Part shown: positions 44,801 through 55,550 of the stretch, piece by piece
Position numbering within the stretch: position 1 is the first letter of the stretch
Layout: every line of letters begins with the position of its first letter
NCBI GenBank assembly: GCA_905178155.1
Contig: CAJINV010000018.1
Coordinates: 538,609-602,608 of the forward strand
Source: Amoebophrya sp. A120
Taxonomy: Eukaryota; Sar; Dinophyceae; Syndiniales; Amoebophryaceae
Direction: 5' to 3'
Length of the DNA stretch: 64,000 bases
The notes under the pieces: model-generated
What the model saw: only the letters and a program-made list of their open reading frames with translations
The model's database searches: none
Told to the model about the DNA's origin: nothing
Made by a program: the position numbers and the translations under genes

Positions 44801-45414
44801 TCATGCTGTCCCGCATTCCGGACCTCATGGGTCATGCAAAATCTGCATGACAAGTTTACACTTTTCCAAACCCAGACATTTTTTTACTTGATACCTGCGA
44901 ACCTCCCTCCGTCTGGACCATTTCCACGTCTTTCAGCAGGTTACTGTAGCAGACGTTGATGTAGCACTTCTGCGTTTGCCCGTTCTTGAACTGCACCTCG
45001 GTTTTCACACAGAAACCCGGCTCGCAGCGCAGCAGCTCCATCCCGTCGGGCATTTCGCCCTTTTCCTCCAGCTGTTCCATGTACTGGACTATGCATGGCA
45101 AAAATGTCGTACTCGTAGTCCTACAAGCTTGCTGCACGACAAATCACGTTGCTTACCTGAATCGGCATGACAAATTTTTGCACTTTCCCATCTTGCACAA
45201 AAAAATTGTATATGCAGTTTCTACTTAGAACTGGTAGAAGTACGACAATTTTGCAATGCGTATGGTCATACTCGTCGCGGTTTTTCGGGTCTGAGATTTC
45301 GTCCAGATAATCTTGCATCAAATTCCCGAATTGCTCGGTTTTCATCGCCTTATTGATGCGGCTGACATCGTCCGTCGTCAGGTCCTGCATGTTCATCGCG
45401 TTAGGGTCAAACAT
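41900..45414 (-). CDS. PIH1/Kintoun-type protein (dynein-arm or R2TP co-chaperone family)
   Basis: Exons 45414-45263, 45084-44894, 44623-44524, 44255-44194, 44028-~43854, ~43371-43319, 43176-43064, 42766-42700, 42462-42268, 42084-41900. The PIH1 domain is clear: MELLRCEPGFCVKTEVQF, KCYINVCYSNLL, SLPYSLSPPRVDQDSKKATC, DFLRMIVDIATKNL, KIQCKGGKPYMM. A C-terminal CS-like domain follows: HSLIHQGELDFLEF, IPRNLKLVVKLPGIDSASEI, ELDVQADNIVLETQYFYLDL, VILPDDGSAKFDKPKKELQL. This layout matches the DNAAF2/PIH1D proteins that help Hsp90 assemble axonemal dynein in the cytoplasm. The tail is acidic. Exon 5-6 junction (about 43372-43853) is not resolved; 43177-43318 is a standard GT-AG intron. Flagellated dinospores would need such a factor. 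Confidence 0.9.
42090..42267. mobile_element. Introner, TGCAAAA..TTTTTGCA family
   Basis: Ends TATACATTGCAAAACAATC and ATATTTTTGCACTGCATA; TSD gttgg/gctgg (4 of 5). Confidence 0.85.
42468..42699. mobile_element. Introner, AAAACTGTCTTAGTC family
   Basis: Ends TATCGCGAGGAGAAAAAACT and inverse; TSD tgatc/caatc (3 of 5). Joins KLPGI to DSASEI. Confidence 0.85.
42772..43063. mobile_element. Introner, CCCACACCAGAGT family
   Basis: Ends TATCCTGTGTAAAAACGCC and ACGTTTTTCGTCAGGGTA; exact TSD caagc at 42767-42771 and 43064-43068. Confidence 0.92.
43177..43318 (-). other. Conventional GT-AG spliceosomal intron
   Basis: On the minus strand the exon ends GAGAAAG, the intron runs GTAGTATTTCG to CACATCAG, and the next exon starts ATGAAAAAG. 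142 bp, no inverted ends, no TSD. Removal joins DSGDEEK to DEKDAPEEQ in frame. Confidence 0.85.
43372..43853. mobile_element. Intron of the PIH1 gene, probable long introner, boundaries approximate
   Basis: Ends TATCCCGGGAAAC and AGTTGGATA with introner interior motifs (GTAATGAC, GCATTACAAAT). The frame requires an intron here, but the exact junction could not be fixed. Confidence 0.55.
44034..44193. mobile_element. Introner, CAAAAGTAC/ATCGTACT family
   Basis: Exact TSD acaga at 44029-44033 and 44194-44198. Confidence 0.93.
44261..44523. mobile_element. Introner, GTCTGGGTCTGG family
   Basis: TSD gcgac/gcgaa (4 of 5). Confidence 0.91.
44629..44893. mobile_element. Introner, GTCTGGGTCTGG family
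   Basis: Exact TSD cctgc at 44624-44628 and 44894-44898. Confidence 0.93.
45090..45262. mobile_element. Introner, TGTCGTACTCG variant
   Basis: Ends TATGCATGGCAAAAATGTC and CAATTTTGCAATGCGTA; TSD tggac/tggtc (4 of 5). Confidence 0.88.
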
Positions 45415-46881
45415 CTTGACCGTGGGAGAAAACCGCCGTGCCCGGCCGGTCTATCGAAAAATGCGCGTTTTTCTTTTTTCACGAGGAAATGAAGGTCGAT
45501 ACGTTGTAGTCTTGCTGACTCGTCCAAGACCCAATTTGCACGGAGACGTTCTTACTTCTGAAGTCGCACGACTAAAAGAATTTGTATTAGCGATTTTTTG
45601 AAACTAGAGACAAACGAGGAAGAACTACGACGACGCTATTGCTCCGTAAAAAGAACTGCAACAGAGCTCTTCACGTCATCAGGAGCGTATCAAGACTCTG
45701 CGTCGGTCAGCTTATGGAAAGAAAAAGAAGGCAACCGAGACTTCTGAGGGGGCGAACCGCGGCAGTTCAAAACAATCGTAGTTCTCCTCCAAGATGAAAC
45801 CTCAACGCCACGTCAAGCAGACTTGAAACCAACTAGACACGGAGAAGAAAGGACTCTCTCAATGCATCAACCACCTCCAGTGGAGAATCAGGCTGCCTCC
45901 ACTAGCTCAGAGTTGAGCGTCGTACTCGGACGAAGCATAATACCTCCACCTCCGACTACAATGTAGTAGCGCAGCAGGACCAGGAGGTCGTCAACTTTTT
46001 CTTTTTTCCTCTCCTGCCCTCACTGTCAAGAATGCTCCTGTAGGAAGAACTCTACACGCGTTTCGTTTTCTTTTCCTCGTTCATCTGAGGACATTGCGAA
46101 TAGCTACACCAAGGGAACACAACTTTCATATCAGCACCCTGCTGTCGCGTAGGTTACAGCGTTTTGCCTTGACATGATAAATGTTACTTCATTTATTTGT
46201 ACTACTTCCCGTCTCGTCACCGCACAGACATGTAGTTCATGTCGGGCGATTTACAAATACAATCATCTAATCCTACATGTAGTACTTCAACATCTGCAGC
46301 CAGGTCAATAAATGCATCGCAAAAATACATGAACGTGCATCAAGTTCTTTTTGGCGACAAGATGTAGTGGTTGACCGGCGACAGGCCAGTCTGCAGCTGG
46401 TGTGCTAACAAGTAGACCGTCGACAGTCAATAAATTCGTACCCCTACTACGACTTCTGTTCTCCATTTATGGTGCGATAAAAATCTCTCACTTCATTTCC
46501 AAAACGCATAGTACACAGATTGTTGTGGTCACAGTCACGACGGCGCTCCTTACATAAGGAGGCTCAGCAGTCTGCGATTGTTGCTTCTTCTTTATATCTT
46601 TTTGTGAATTGTGTTTCATCGCCGACTTCGAATCAGTACTTGCCCAGGAGGATGCGGAGTTTCTTCGCGTACTTTTTCTCTGGGCGCCTGTCAATTGGCG
46701 ATCAAAACACACAGCACAAACCCTTAGCGTCACTTCAGGCTCGTGAAGTGCCGGTACAACGTACAGACCAAATGCTCTTCTAGCTCCTCGTGATAAAGGA
46801 GGCTGAGCGAGGCACTTCATGATCTTCCATAAAACTGTTCAAGACGATGACGAACCCAAGTCCCGTTCTTCCGTGACGAGA
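45415..46881. other. Intergenic
   Basis: No CDS supported; upstream of the PIH1 gene and downstream of the repeat-protein gene. Confidence 0.4.
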
Positions 46882-47802
46882 TCAGTTTTCACCGTTGTCG
46901 AAGTCGTCTTCCTCGGCGGCGGCATCACCGGCTTTTTCGGCACCCTGTTTCTTGATCGAAAGCACATTGTTATTTTGAAATTCCTTCGGCGGCAGTCCAC
47001 CCATGCCACCAACCATCACGCGAGGATGGCCGCGCACGCGTTGCTGCTCGGCCGGAGCGGGCGCGGCAGAATCCAAACCCATATCATCACTGTCAACTCC
47101 GTTATTTTGAAATTCCGCCGGCGGCAGTGAACCCATACCACCAAGCTTCATGCGAAAGCGGCCGTTTTGCAGCTTAGCCGAAGCGGGCGCGGCATCATTC
47201 GAAAACATCATCATGTCGCTCACGTTGCTGCTACCTTCGTCAGTTTGCTGCAATGCCTTCGGCGGAAGTCCACCCATGCCACCAACCATCATGGGAGATT
47301 GGCCGTTTTGCTGCTCCACCTCCGGAGCGGCCGCGGCATCATTCGCAGACGGCACGGCGTCGTTGCTGCCCCCTTCGCCTTCGTCATTTTGCTGCAATTC
47401 CTTCGGCGGAAGTCCACCCATGCCACCAACCATCATGGGAGATTGGCCGTTCTGGTAATCCTCAGCCGGAGCGGCCGCGGCAGCATTCGATGCATCAAAA
47501 TCCATACTGTTACTGTCTTCGTCACCGAGCGAATCTTGATCCTTGTAGTTCGCAGTTGTCTCGTCCATGTTGTTCGAAGAAGGTTTCCTCATGCCATGGG
47601 TTTTACTTCCCAGCAAAGAGCGTCGAGGCAAGTGCGGCTTCATTCTCGCGTAGGTCGAGGACGAGTTCTCGTCGTCCGCTGTGTTGGCCTCGTTGCGGCG
47701 GTTGAGAAACGACAGCAACTCGCGCCCCTCGACGGAATTCGTGGCAGAAAACAGCGCCAACGCGGCCGCAAAGGCAGCGGATTTTTTCATAGCTACGACC
47801 AT
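46882..47802 (-). CDS. Secreted repeat protein, GGMGGLPP repeats
   Basis: Single exon, 306 residues, no introner. Signal peptide MKKSAAFAAALALFSATNSV with likely cleavage after VEG. The mature protein carries about four imperfect repeats ending MMVGGMGGLPPKxxQ, each preceded by an acidic Asn/Asp/Ala-rich linker with (A)APAE. ATG at 47802 chosen; the frame extends to a TTG at 47883. Paralogue of 49463-51055, with the same signal peptide and similar 5' flank. No known family; perhaps a surface or secreted matrix protein. Confidence 0.85.
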   Translation of the reverse strand: MVVAMKKSAAFAAALALFSATNSVEGRELLSFLNRRNEANTADDENSSSTYARMKPHLPRRSLLGSKTHGMRKPSSNNMDETTANYKDQDSLGDEDSNSMDFDASNAAAAAPAEDYQNGQSPMMVGGMGGLPPKELQQNDEGEGGSNDAVPSANDAAAAPEVEQQNGQSPMMVGGMGGLPPKALQQTDEGSSNVSDMMMFSNDAAPASAKLQNGRFRMKLGGMGSLPPAEFQNNGVDSDDMGLDSAAPAPAEQQRVRGHPRVMVGGMGGLPPKEFQNNNVLSIKKQGAEKAGDAAAEEDDFDNGEN

Positions 47803-47995
47803 TTTGAATGGAGTCTCGAAGTACTTATCACTCTTCGCTAGAATATCAAAATTGGGCTCTTTCGGACCACTTTGCAGTTTCAATTCCTACGATGCGCTCT
47901 GCTCGTGAGAGAATGTCGTTGTATCGAAGAGCCTTAGGCTTTGTTTGTGGTTTTTGGTTTGAAGAGAAGTGGTAAAATTTGGAAATACAGAAAGG

Positions 47996-48345
47996 AATGA
48001 AGCTTCTGCAGCTTACTTTCCGATGGAGAAGTTGTAGGTAGACGAGTGTTATTATGCTGGCGCGGTTGTTTTTGATGAAGTGGGAAATTCTAGGAGTCGG
48101 TGACGAAGAGGCACTCAACGATCTGTGCACCGGATGAAATTCAACATTGTCTCGTCATTTCCAGTGGATGATCTTTTGTGGTCGTGCTCCATTTGTGCTG
48201 AGCACCGGCACCGATAGAAAGAGCACGTTCGCACTTCGTGATCCATTTGTCTGCGGGCCTAGTCACGGACACTGCCAATTCCTATTCATTGATCATAATT
48301 ATTGAAGCTGCTACAACCGACGACCTAGAAATAACCGAGCAGCAG
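47996..48345 (-). promoter_or_regulatory. Shared upstream block, copy 1
   Basis: Upstream of the 46882-47802 gene. Shares TGAAGCTTCTGCAGCTTACT, a TGTGCTGAG..CACCG..ACCGATAGAAAG segment and a CTACAA..GACCTAGAAA segment, in the same order and spacing, with 51219-51580 and 57203-57522. Confidence 0.75.
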
Positions 48346-48919
48346 TCGCTTTGGATCTTGTTCTTGGACGAGAAGTGGTGGAAAGAAGATTTTCATGAAT
48401 TTGAGTTGTTGTAGTGCTGCTAACTACCACCTTATATATTGATGCTGTAGTTCTTCGGGTTGCGAACACCCACACGTCGTGTTTTTCTTTTGTGCCAGTA
48501 GCCTCCCTTTGTCTTTCTGAAAGACATGCCCAGACAAATACTTCCCTTCACCCCACAAACTTTGCTCGATGCTTGCGCGCAAGTGGAGGAAGCGTAAATG
48601 CGACAAGTAGGCCACCTTATCATTGTACCAGTAGGTACCATTTTTTTTTTTTCTTTCACTGCACAGACATGTAGTCCACATATGTGCAGCTCTCTAAAGT
48701 TTAGCCAGCTGATGTTGATGTAGCGGATGAGCGGCAACAGGCTACTCAACTCTACTGCCGACGTGCATCAAAAACCACCCGTCAATAGTTCGTGCTTCCA
48801 CTGCGTCGTCTACGCCAATTGTCCTTATTTCCATTACTACGTCGGTCCTCTACGCCACTTCGTCTTCCTTATTCCCATTGTGTGTACGATAAACGTCTTT
48901 TGGCTTCATTTCCAAAACA

Positions 48920-48992
48920 GATACGGAAACTCCTGTCACCGCGCTCCGAAATAGATTCTATTTCGGAGCGCGGTGACAGGAGTTTCCGTATC
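48920..48992. repeat. Perfect 73-bp palindrome (two 36-bp arms, 1-nt centre)
   Basis: Left arm begins GATACGGAAACTCC and ends CCGAAATAGA; the right arm is its exact reverse complement. Intergenic. Confidence 0.97.
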
Positions 48993-49462
48993 AGTCTGCA
49001 GGTGGTTGTACTCCATCCGATACCCATACGACCGGCTATGACTATGTTAATTGCAATTATACACGTACCACTTCGTCGGAATTTTGTTCCTCAAGATTAT
49101 GTTGTGCAGTGGTCAACATGTTGCACATTATGTTCCACCGCCGATTTTGATTAAGCACCCACGTGGAGAAATGGAGCATGCGGAGTTTCGCGCGCTTCTT
49201 CTACTTCGGTGGGCTACGTCCAAAAATCGGCGACATCAAACTTACCGCAAGGAAGAACCCTTAAAAACTTCTGCCACTCCACTCGATTGCTCGGGATGAA
49301 GAAGGCCAAGCCCAAGGCACGTCTTGTATATAACAAGGTTCGTCGGATGAAGATGAACTGCAACAAGAGCATCGCTGCGTCGTTTACCATGGGTTATAAA
49401 CGCCACGGGTTATACACGAGCACGCCGCTAATCGAAGATCTTCTTCGTCTTCAAAGACGAGT

Positions 49463-51055
49463 TCAGTTTTCATCGTTGTAGAAATTATCCGCTGCAAAAT
49501 CCGTCGAGCTGTAAGCAGAATCGGGTGCGGTATTGGCATCATCTCCCGGCGCCGGGCCCGACGTCATTTCGTTCGGCATGGCCATTTCTCGACGACGCCC
49601 CAGCATTTGGCTGTTCTTGCGCTGGTTACCGGCACGATGCGTGCGATCGAATGAAGCAGCAGCTCCTTGCTGCTCACCAAAGGCAGACGGAGCTCCGGCC
49701 GCGCCAGCCGCAGTGCCGGACGAAAAGTCGGTACCAAGAGTGGAACGAGTGCGAGCAGCAGCAGCGTGGTCTTCCAAAGATGCCAACATCTCGTCGTGCA
49801 TCGAATCCATGTTGGTCTTGCCCTTGTGGGTCCTTCCTAGCATCGGAGGACGGGAAGCGGAAACAGCCCCGTCTGCATTTCCGTTCGCGCCACCGCGGGT
49901 CATGCCCAACATCGGATGAGAATGAGATGCGCTTGCGCGGCGCTGGGTCATGCCCAACATCGACCGAGATCGAGCGCCGCCAACGTTGTTCCCACGCGGG
50001 GCCTGCCCCTCTTGCACATCAGGAGTCAGCTCGTCGTCCATCGAAAAACCTCCCTGGTTCGGACTTTCGTCCATCATGTTTCCCAACATAGCACTAGAGG
50101 ACGCAGCACTATTTTCAGCCGCAAGACCAGCGGAAGATGGAAAGGAACTCATGGCGTTGTAGTCTCCGCCTTGAAGTTCTTCGACATCTTCACCACCGTC
50201 TTGTCCGAAAGTTGTAGTGTTCATGGTCTCCACATCGTTTCCAACTTGCGCTTCCACGTCGGAGTCCGGGTCCTGCTCAGCGAAATCCAAACCAGCAAAC
50301 GGTTTGTTCGCCTTGTTGCCAGAAAAGGTTCCAGCAGCAGCCCCAACTCCGCTGGTGCTGGCAACTTGCATGTTGTCATCGTAGTCCGCCATCTGATTCA
50401 TTTCGCTCATCCCACTTCCGAATCCAAAAGCGTGGGCGCTCTTGCTTCGTCCAACGGATAATCCATTGGAGCCCATGTCACTGTCAGCGGCGCCGTCGAC
50501 GTTCATCATTTCCATTTGGTCATCGGCTTCGGCGTTTTGCTCCTTCATGTTTGAAAACATGTCGACGTCGACGTTGGCACCTTCATTATTCTGAAGGCCA
50601 CCCACTCCACCAAGCATCTTCCCATGACGCTCGTCGTTCTTGCGCATCGGCGGCAGACCACCCGCACCACCAAGCATCACGCGACGATGGTCGACATTCT
50701 GGTGCTCAGCCGGAGCCGTGGCAGGAGCACTCGACGCGCCATAATTATCCATAGTTCCCTCGCCCTCGTCTCCGACGGAGTCATTCTTCGTGGCGTTTGC
50801 CATCGTCGTCGTCTCCGCCCACATGCCATGACCGTTACGTCCTAACGGAAGAGGGCGGCGAGGCCGAAGCGAGTGCACTTTCTGTTTCTTGGTCGCCGCA
50901 TAGGTCGAGTCCTCGTCCGCGCTGCCCTCCTGGTCGGGAGTTTTAGTTTTCCCAGTGAACGAAAAGGGCCACTCGCGCCCCTCGACAGAATTCGTTGCAG
51001 AAAGCAGCGCCAACGCGGCGGCAAAAGCAGCGGATTTCTTGGTAGCTAGGACCAT
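49463..51055 (-). CDS. Secreted repeat protein, MLGG(A/V)GGL and (R)SMLGMT repeats
   Basis: Single exon, 530 residues. Signal peptide TKKSAAFAAALALLSATNSV, nearly identical to that of 46882-47802. Contains two MLGG(A/V)GGL units homologous to the paralogue, plus its own series (RSMLGMTQRR, HPMLGMTRGG, PPMLGRTHKG, RSTLGTDF, QMLGRRR). Asp/Asn/Ser-rich, rich in Met. ATG at 51055 chosen over TTG at 51106. Likely a locally expanded secreted family. Confidence 0.85.
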   Translation of the reverse strand: MVLATKKSAAFAAALALLSATNSVEGREWPFSFTGKTKTPDQEGSADEDSTYAATKKQKVHSLRPRRPLPLGRNGHGMWAETTTMANATKNDSVGDEGEGTMDNYGASSAPATAPAEHQNVDHRRVMLGGAGGLPPMRKNDERHGKMLGGVGGLQNNEGANVDVDMFSNMKEQNAEADDQMEMMNVDGAADSDMGSNGLSVGRSKSAHAFGFGSGMSEMNQMADYDDNMQVASTSGVGAAAGTFSGNKANKPFAGLDFAEQDPDSDVEAQVGNDVETMNTTTFGQDGGEDVEELQGGDYNAMSSFPSSAGLAAENSAASSSAMLGNMMDESPNQGGFSMDDELTPDVQEGQAPRGNNVGGARSRSMLGMTQRRASASHSHPMLGMTRGGANGNADGAVSASRPPMLGRTHKGKTNMDSMHDEMLASLEDHAAAARTRSTLGTDFSSGTAAGAAGAPSAFGEQQGAAASFDRTHRAGNQRKNSQMLGRRREMAMPNEMTSGPAPGDDANTAPDSAYSSTDFAADNFYNDEN

Positions 51056-53712
51056 TTTCGATGCAGTCTCTCCAGTTTCAATAGAGACAGCGCTGTTCTT
51101 GTTCAACGACGTGATTGGTGCAGTTTTAAGTTGGTCTTGTTAAGATATGCGGTTGGTTGAAGTGAAGTTGTGTGTGAAGCACGAGAAGTAGTAGTTGACA
51201 GTCGGGAAATAAATTGAGGAATGAAGCTTCTGCAGCTTACTTTCCGAAGATGGAGAAGTTGTGAGTAGACTAAGTAGTGGCTGGAGGTACGGTTGTTTTT
51301 GATGAAAATTTTGCAGAAGTCGGCGAAGGTGAAAAAGGTGAACTCAACAACGAGTGCGCCGGGTGGAATTTGACATAAATAGTCATTAGAAGTTGGATCA
51401 TCTTTTGTGCTCCATTTGTGCTGAAGAGCACCGCGACCGAGAGAAAGCTTAAGTTGGTACTAGTAGGACAAAGTAGAAGATCCTTATTTCTTGTTTCCGG
51501 GCCTCTCTCTATTCACAGACGCAGCCAATTGATCATAATTTTTTCGGGCGCTACAACAACCTGCCCAGAAACCGAGCCAGCATCTCAATCGCTTTGAATT
51601 GGATCTTGGACGACGACGAGCACAGCCGATTCATTCTGTGAACTGCTACTTCTTTTTCCAGTGATTTGTGATGCTAATGATCTTACTCCTGTTCCTGTTC
51701 CTGTGGACGTGGAGGTACTAGTTCTGGTGACGAACAACAAGCCAGCGGTGTTTTATTTTTCAGCTTTCGTGCTTTCGTACTTGCCCTCCCATTGTCTTGT
51801 TTCTTTCGCCTCGACATTTCTGCCTGGTTTCGTGCTTTGTCAGCCATGAGTGGTCTAGAACAACGTAGTTAGTTTGTCACCAAAAAAAACAAACACTGCT
51901 ATGACAGTCCTCACCGCTGTGATCCAACACAATAGCTTGCGCTTCTCTACATGAACTAGAACTAGCACGGCGCTGACAGTCAGTGATCAAAAGCAATACG
52001 CTTGATGTTTGTCCAAAACTAGTGTGACGGCTCTGACAGTAACGATTTTTTAAGTATGCTCCAAGACGACGCTTACGCTTTCTGCATCTTCTTATCAAAC
52101 GCTATGTCGTAGTTTACATGAAGATAATATCTTCACCTGACGGCCATCCTACTCCCGTGCGTCCTCCGGTCCACAACTCCAGAAATACTGATTTTGTCGC
52201 AGAACCGGACGACCAGCACATGATGGCAGAATGTATGTAATGTACCTCAGAAACAACTACCGCGTTCGAGAAAGCTTGACTTGCGTGATAAAATTAAAAT
52301 GGGTTTTTTGATGTCTGTAGCTCGAAAATGTTGCGCGTCGTCCGTTCCTGTGAAGATCAACAGAGGATCTCCACCCGAAATCAGAAGTCAGTCGTTTTGA
52401 GCCAAAAAAAAACCTACACTTTCTTCGCTTATTTTAATGTCACAAGAAGCTCTTCCCGCGTGCGCGTTCTGAAAAGCATAATCGTCCTCGCTACAACTTC
52501 AGGCCGTGGTTGGGTTGTCCGGCTAGCACAATCATCATTTTCATATACTACGTACTACAAGGAGGAAGAAACATGTATAACCATACATTCCTCCTCCTCA
52601 ACATGTATAGCCATACACTCCTCCTCCTCAGGCGACGGAGTTCTCGTCAGAACCTGGCGACAAGGAAAAATTTAGTAAACATGAAGAACTGGTGCAAAAC
52701 TTCTTCATATTTCTTCGTACTCACTTAATATATACAGCAAGCTCACAGTTTCGATGAAATTCATCTTGACTTCATTTTCATGATTTGTAGCACGAGGCTT
52801 CACCGACACTGGCTGCACTTCATCTAGAACTACTCTACTATTTTCATCTTGCTTCTCTTTCCCAACTCAGTTTTCCTTTTAGATCACGACCACGCGGCAA
52901 CAAACGAAGATTCTGGTACAAATACAGAGAAGAGCCGCATGTTGTGTTCGTTGCCGTGGTCGTAGACAGCATATAAAAAAAAACGCACTTCTTTTAATCT
53001 TGTTTTCTTTCAACATAGTACAACAACTCTACTACGCCTCTACGATGAAGAAGGCTTCGTCCACATAAACTACGTTCTTCTAGCGATATGGTATTTCTTC
53101 TCCTGCGCGCGAGTGAGTTTAGTATCTCCTCGATATTTCATTTTTGTTCTGCCTCTGGCACGTAAACGTAAACGAAAAACACCCACTGCAAATGCAACTT
53201 CTCCTTGCCTCCGCGGCCCCGGGTTGGGTAATATTTTACTAGAATACGATGCTCCCGGTCCTCTGCTGGTGGTCCACCCAGGTTCTTGTGTCCCTACTTG
53301 TCTACGTCTTTACACGACGGCCACGACGAGGTCATAAAAAATTTCAAGCCGCGGAGTGCCGAACTGTTTCCACAAAAAATGATCAAGCCTGGAAGGTAGT
53401 CATGCTGTTCGTCCTCATATTCATCTTCTGACTCATCTTGTTTCACATCATGTCGATCAAGACCACTGTTGAAGAATATGTGGCGCTCTACTGAAAACCA
53501 TCCGTCGTTCCCATAAATTCACATCGGGCCCACCACGACGCAGGTTCTTCTACTGGGGGAAACGAAGGAGCCCTACATCACACAGAAGCAGAAGGTGCAG
53601 TTTTCAAACAAGTTTTGCGCCATCATTTTCACGTTTACTAGGAGTGCTATGCCAGTGCAGACCGTGTCGTCCATCATCGCTAGGATCTAGTGTAGTGGTT
53701 GTGTTTTTTTCG
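51056..53712. other. Long intergenic region
   Basis: Contains the second shared upstream block (51219-51580). A ~28-bp sequence with ATGTATA(A/G)CCATACA and CTCCTCCTC repeats twice at about 52570-52630. No CDS supported. Confidence 0.45.
51219..51580 (-). promoter_or_regulatory. Shared upstream block, copy 2
   Basis: Upstream of the 49463-51055 gene. Same ordered segments as 47996-48345, with small indels. Confidence 0.75.
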
Positions 53713-55260
53713 TCAGAAGTTGTAGTCATCATTATCATAATCCGTGTCACTGCCGTCGTCATCGTAGTTTCCACCTCCATAGCGGCCTTCATCTGGGTAA
53801 CCATCTGCTTGTTCAACGTCGTCTTCGAAGCTCTGCGCCGCGCGGCCAACTTGCTCCCCGATGGCAGCTCCAGCCCCAAACGCGCCCATCGCCCCGCCGT
53901 TGCCCATGTTTCGGCGGTTCCCGTAGCCGCCGTAGTTATTCCCCATGCCCCTGCTGTAGTTGTTCATACCGGAGCGGCCCATGCCGCCCATCATGTTGTT
54001 GTTGTTCATCATCCCGGCGCCCATTCCACCCATACCACCGAAGTCGCCACCCATATTGCCCATACCGCCCATGCCTGAACCGGCCCGGTTGCCGAAGGGA
54101 TCATTCATTCCCATGCCCCCGCCCATTCCGATATTGTTGTTTTGGAAGGGCAAGCGGCCCCCTTGGTTCAGGACGTTATTCATCTTCATTTCGTTCTCCC
54201 ATTTCCACCGATTCGCGGTTTGCCTCATGTTGTCGCGGATCCGATTATACTCCGGGGGGGTGGAGTAGTTTCCTCCTCCGCTCTGTCTCCTAGAAGGGGC
54301 TCTGCTGTGACCACCAGAAGAAGAAGAAGAACGTCCTTTAAAGAGTCGGCTAAACCACGACGACTTCTTTTTACCCTGGTTATTTTCGCTGATCTGGGAG
54401 GCCGGGGGAGCGGACGGAGCCATGGCACTTGTGCTACCTGGCACGACGTGTGGAGCATGATTAGGATCATAGCCGTATGGGTTGTTGTAATGTGTTGCGG
54501 CGGGATGCTGGTGATTCACGTCGACGTGTTGACCAGGATAATGAGCCGCAGCAGCGGGATGATGCAGTGGACTCACTGGTTGAACACCAGGATGGTAAGG
54601 CGGGTAACCAGGAGCCGCGGGTTGCTGATAATGTTGAGTCACTTGACTAGGATGGTAAGCAGACGCTGGTTGGTGTTCTTGATGTCCCCCGGCGGCGGAG
54701 GGGGGTGCAGGGTAACCAACCCCTGGAGCCGCGTACGGTGCCCCCGGCACCACAGGATTGTTGTGGCTGTGCATGTGCTGGTTGTAGTCGTATGCAGGAT
54801 CATTGTAGCCCTGCAATGCTTGCGCAGCGGACGGACCGCCAGTCGTGGCCGTGCTGCGACCTTGCTGCAGTTGCTGCTGAGGCTGTGGTTGATAATAATT
54901 GTCCTGATTGATGGAAGACGGGGCCGCACCCTGATGCTGCAGAAGCCCAGCATGCGGCTGTGGCTGTCCCTGCAAGAATCCACTACCAGCAGCTGCACCA
55001 CCTGGACCGTGAGAAGTTCCCAAGAGACCGCGCTCCTGAGGAGTAGTACTCCCTCCGGCACCAGCATGGCCATAATATGAATCGCGAATTCCACCATCGC
55101 CGGGCATTTCGTTTTCCCCGGAGTAGTCCCCTTCGTCGTAATCGTCATCCTCAGCGTCATCGTCTTCCTCATACCCGCTCTTCGCCAGCTGCAGCTTCTT
55201 CCCCGCAACTAGCAGAACACTTTGGAAGATGTTGTTACCGCGGCCATGGGTTGTATCCAT
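53713..55260 (-). CDS. Prion-like low-complexity protein (His/Pro/Gln-rich, then Gly/Met/Asn-rich)
   Basis: Open frame of at least 515 residues from ATG 55260. Acidic N-terminal stretch (EEDDDAEDDDYDEGDYSGEN), then a Q/P/H/Y-rich region, then a short basic segment (GKKKSSWFSRLFKGRSSSSS), a helical patch (YNRIRDNMRQTANRWKWENE), and a Gly/Met/Asn-rich region of GGMG and NNMM repeats. The tail is acidic and ends in DYNF. Upstream of the ATG the frame stays open through a signal-peptide-like RPLCASLLLTLLATSTEDG, so a first exon is probably missing. That leader shares 38 bp with the neighbouring gene. Confidence 0.75.
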   Translation of the reverse strand: MDTTHGRGNNIFQSVLLVAGKKLQLAKSGYEEDDDAEDDDYDEGDYSGENEMPGDGGIRDSYYGHAGAGGSTTPQERGLLGTSHGPGGAAAGSGFLQGQPQPHAGLLQHQGAAPSSINQDNYYQPQPQQQLQQGRSTATTGGPSAAQALQGYNDPAYDYNQHMHSHNNPVVPGAPYAAPGVGYPAPPSAAGGHQEHQPASAYHPSQVTQHYQQPAAPGYPPYHPGVQPVSPLHHPAAAAHYPGQHVDVNHQHPAATHYNNPYGYDPNHAPHVVPGSTSAMAPSAPPASQISENNQGKKKSSWFSRLFKGRSSSSSGGHSRAPSRRQSGGGNYSTPPEYNRIRDNMRQTANRWKWENEMKMNNVLNQGGRLPFQNNNIGMGGGMGMNDPFGNRAGSGMGGMGNMGGDFGGMGGMGAGMMNNNNMMGGMGRSGMNNYSRGMGNNYGGYGNRRNMGNGGAMGAFGAGAAIGEQVGRAAQSFEDDVEQADGYPDEGRYGGGNYDDDGSDTDYDNDDYNF

Positions 55261-55308
55261 CCAAGAACCTCCCAAACCGTCCTCGGTCGACGTGGCAAGC
55301 AACGTGAG

Positions 55309-55346
55309 AAGCAGAGACGCACAGAGAGGACGACGACGACGCTCAC
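55309..55346. repeat. 38-bp exact repeat, copy 1 (no flanking introners)
   Basis: Starts AAGCAGAGACGCAC and ends GACGCTCAC; identical to 56584-56621. Encodes the basic start of a signal-peptide-like segment on the minus strand. Confidence 0.95.
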
Positions 55347-55550
55347 GGAGCTTTTCAAAATTTTATTTTTATGGGCATAAAAACGCAAGATGTGTCTGAT
55401 TCCCTTCAAGTGCCAGGGCAGTGGTGTCTGTTTCGGTTGCGCGCGGCCGTCAAGTCCTGCGGGTCCTCGGATAATTAGCAATTCAAAGTGGGCACCCTAT
55501 TACCAAATCCAAAGTGGGTACCCAATCCAGAGTGGGTACCCAGTCTAACC

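Larger units (their letters stand above)
47803..49462. other. Intergenic between the two repeat-protein paralogues
   Basis: Contains the shared upstream block (47996-48345) and a 73-bp palindrome (48920-48992). No CDS supported. Confidence 0.5.

Noticed and set aside
55209-55481. Minus ORF reading SVSVVVVLSVRLCFSRC
   Set aside because: It is a shifted-frame shadow of the signal-like leader of the 53713-55260 gene; the alternative frame continues into that gene.
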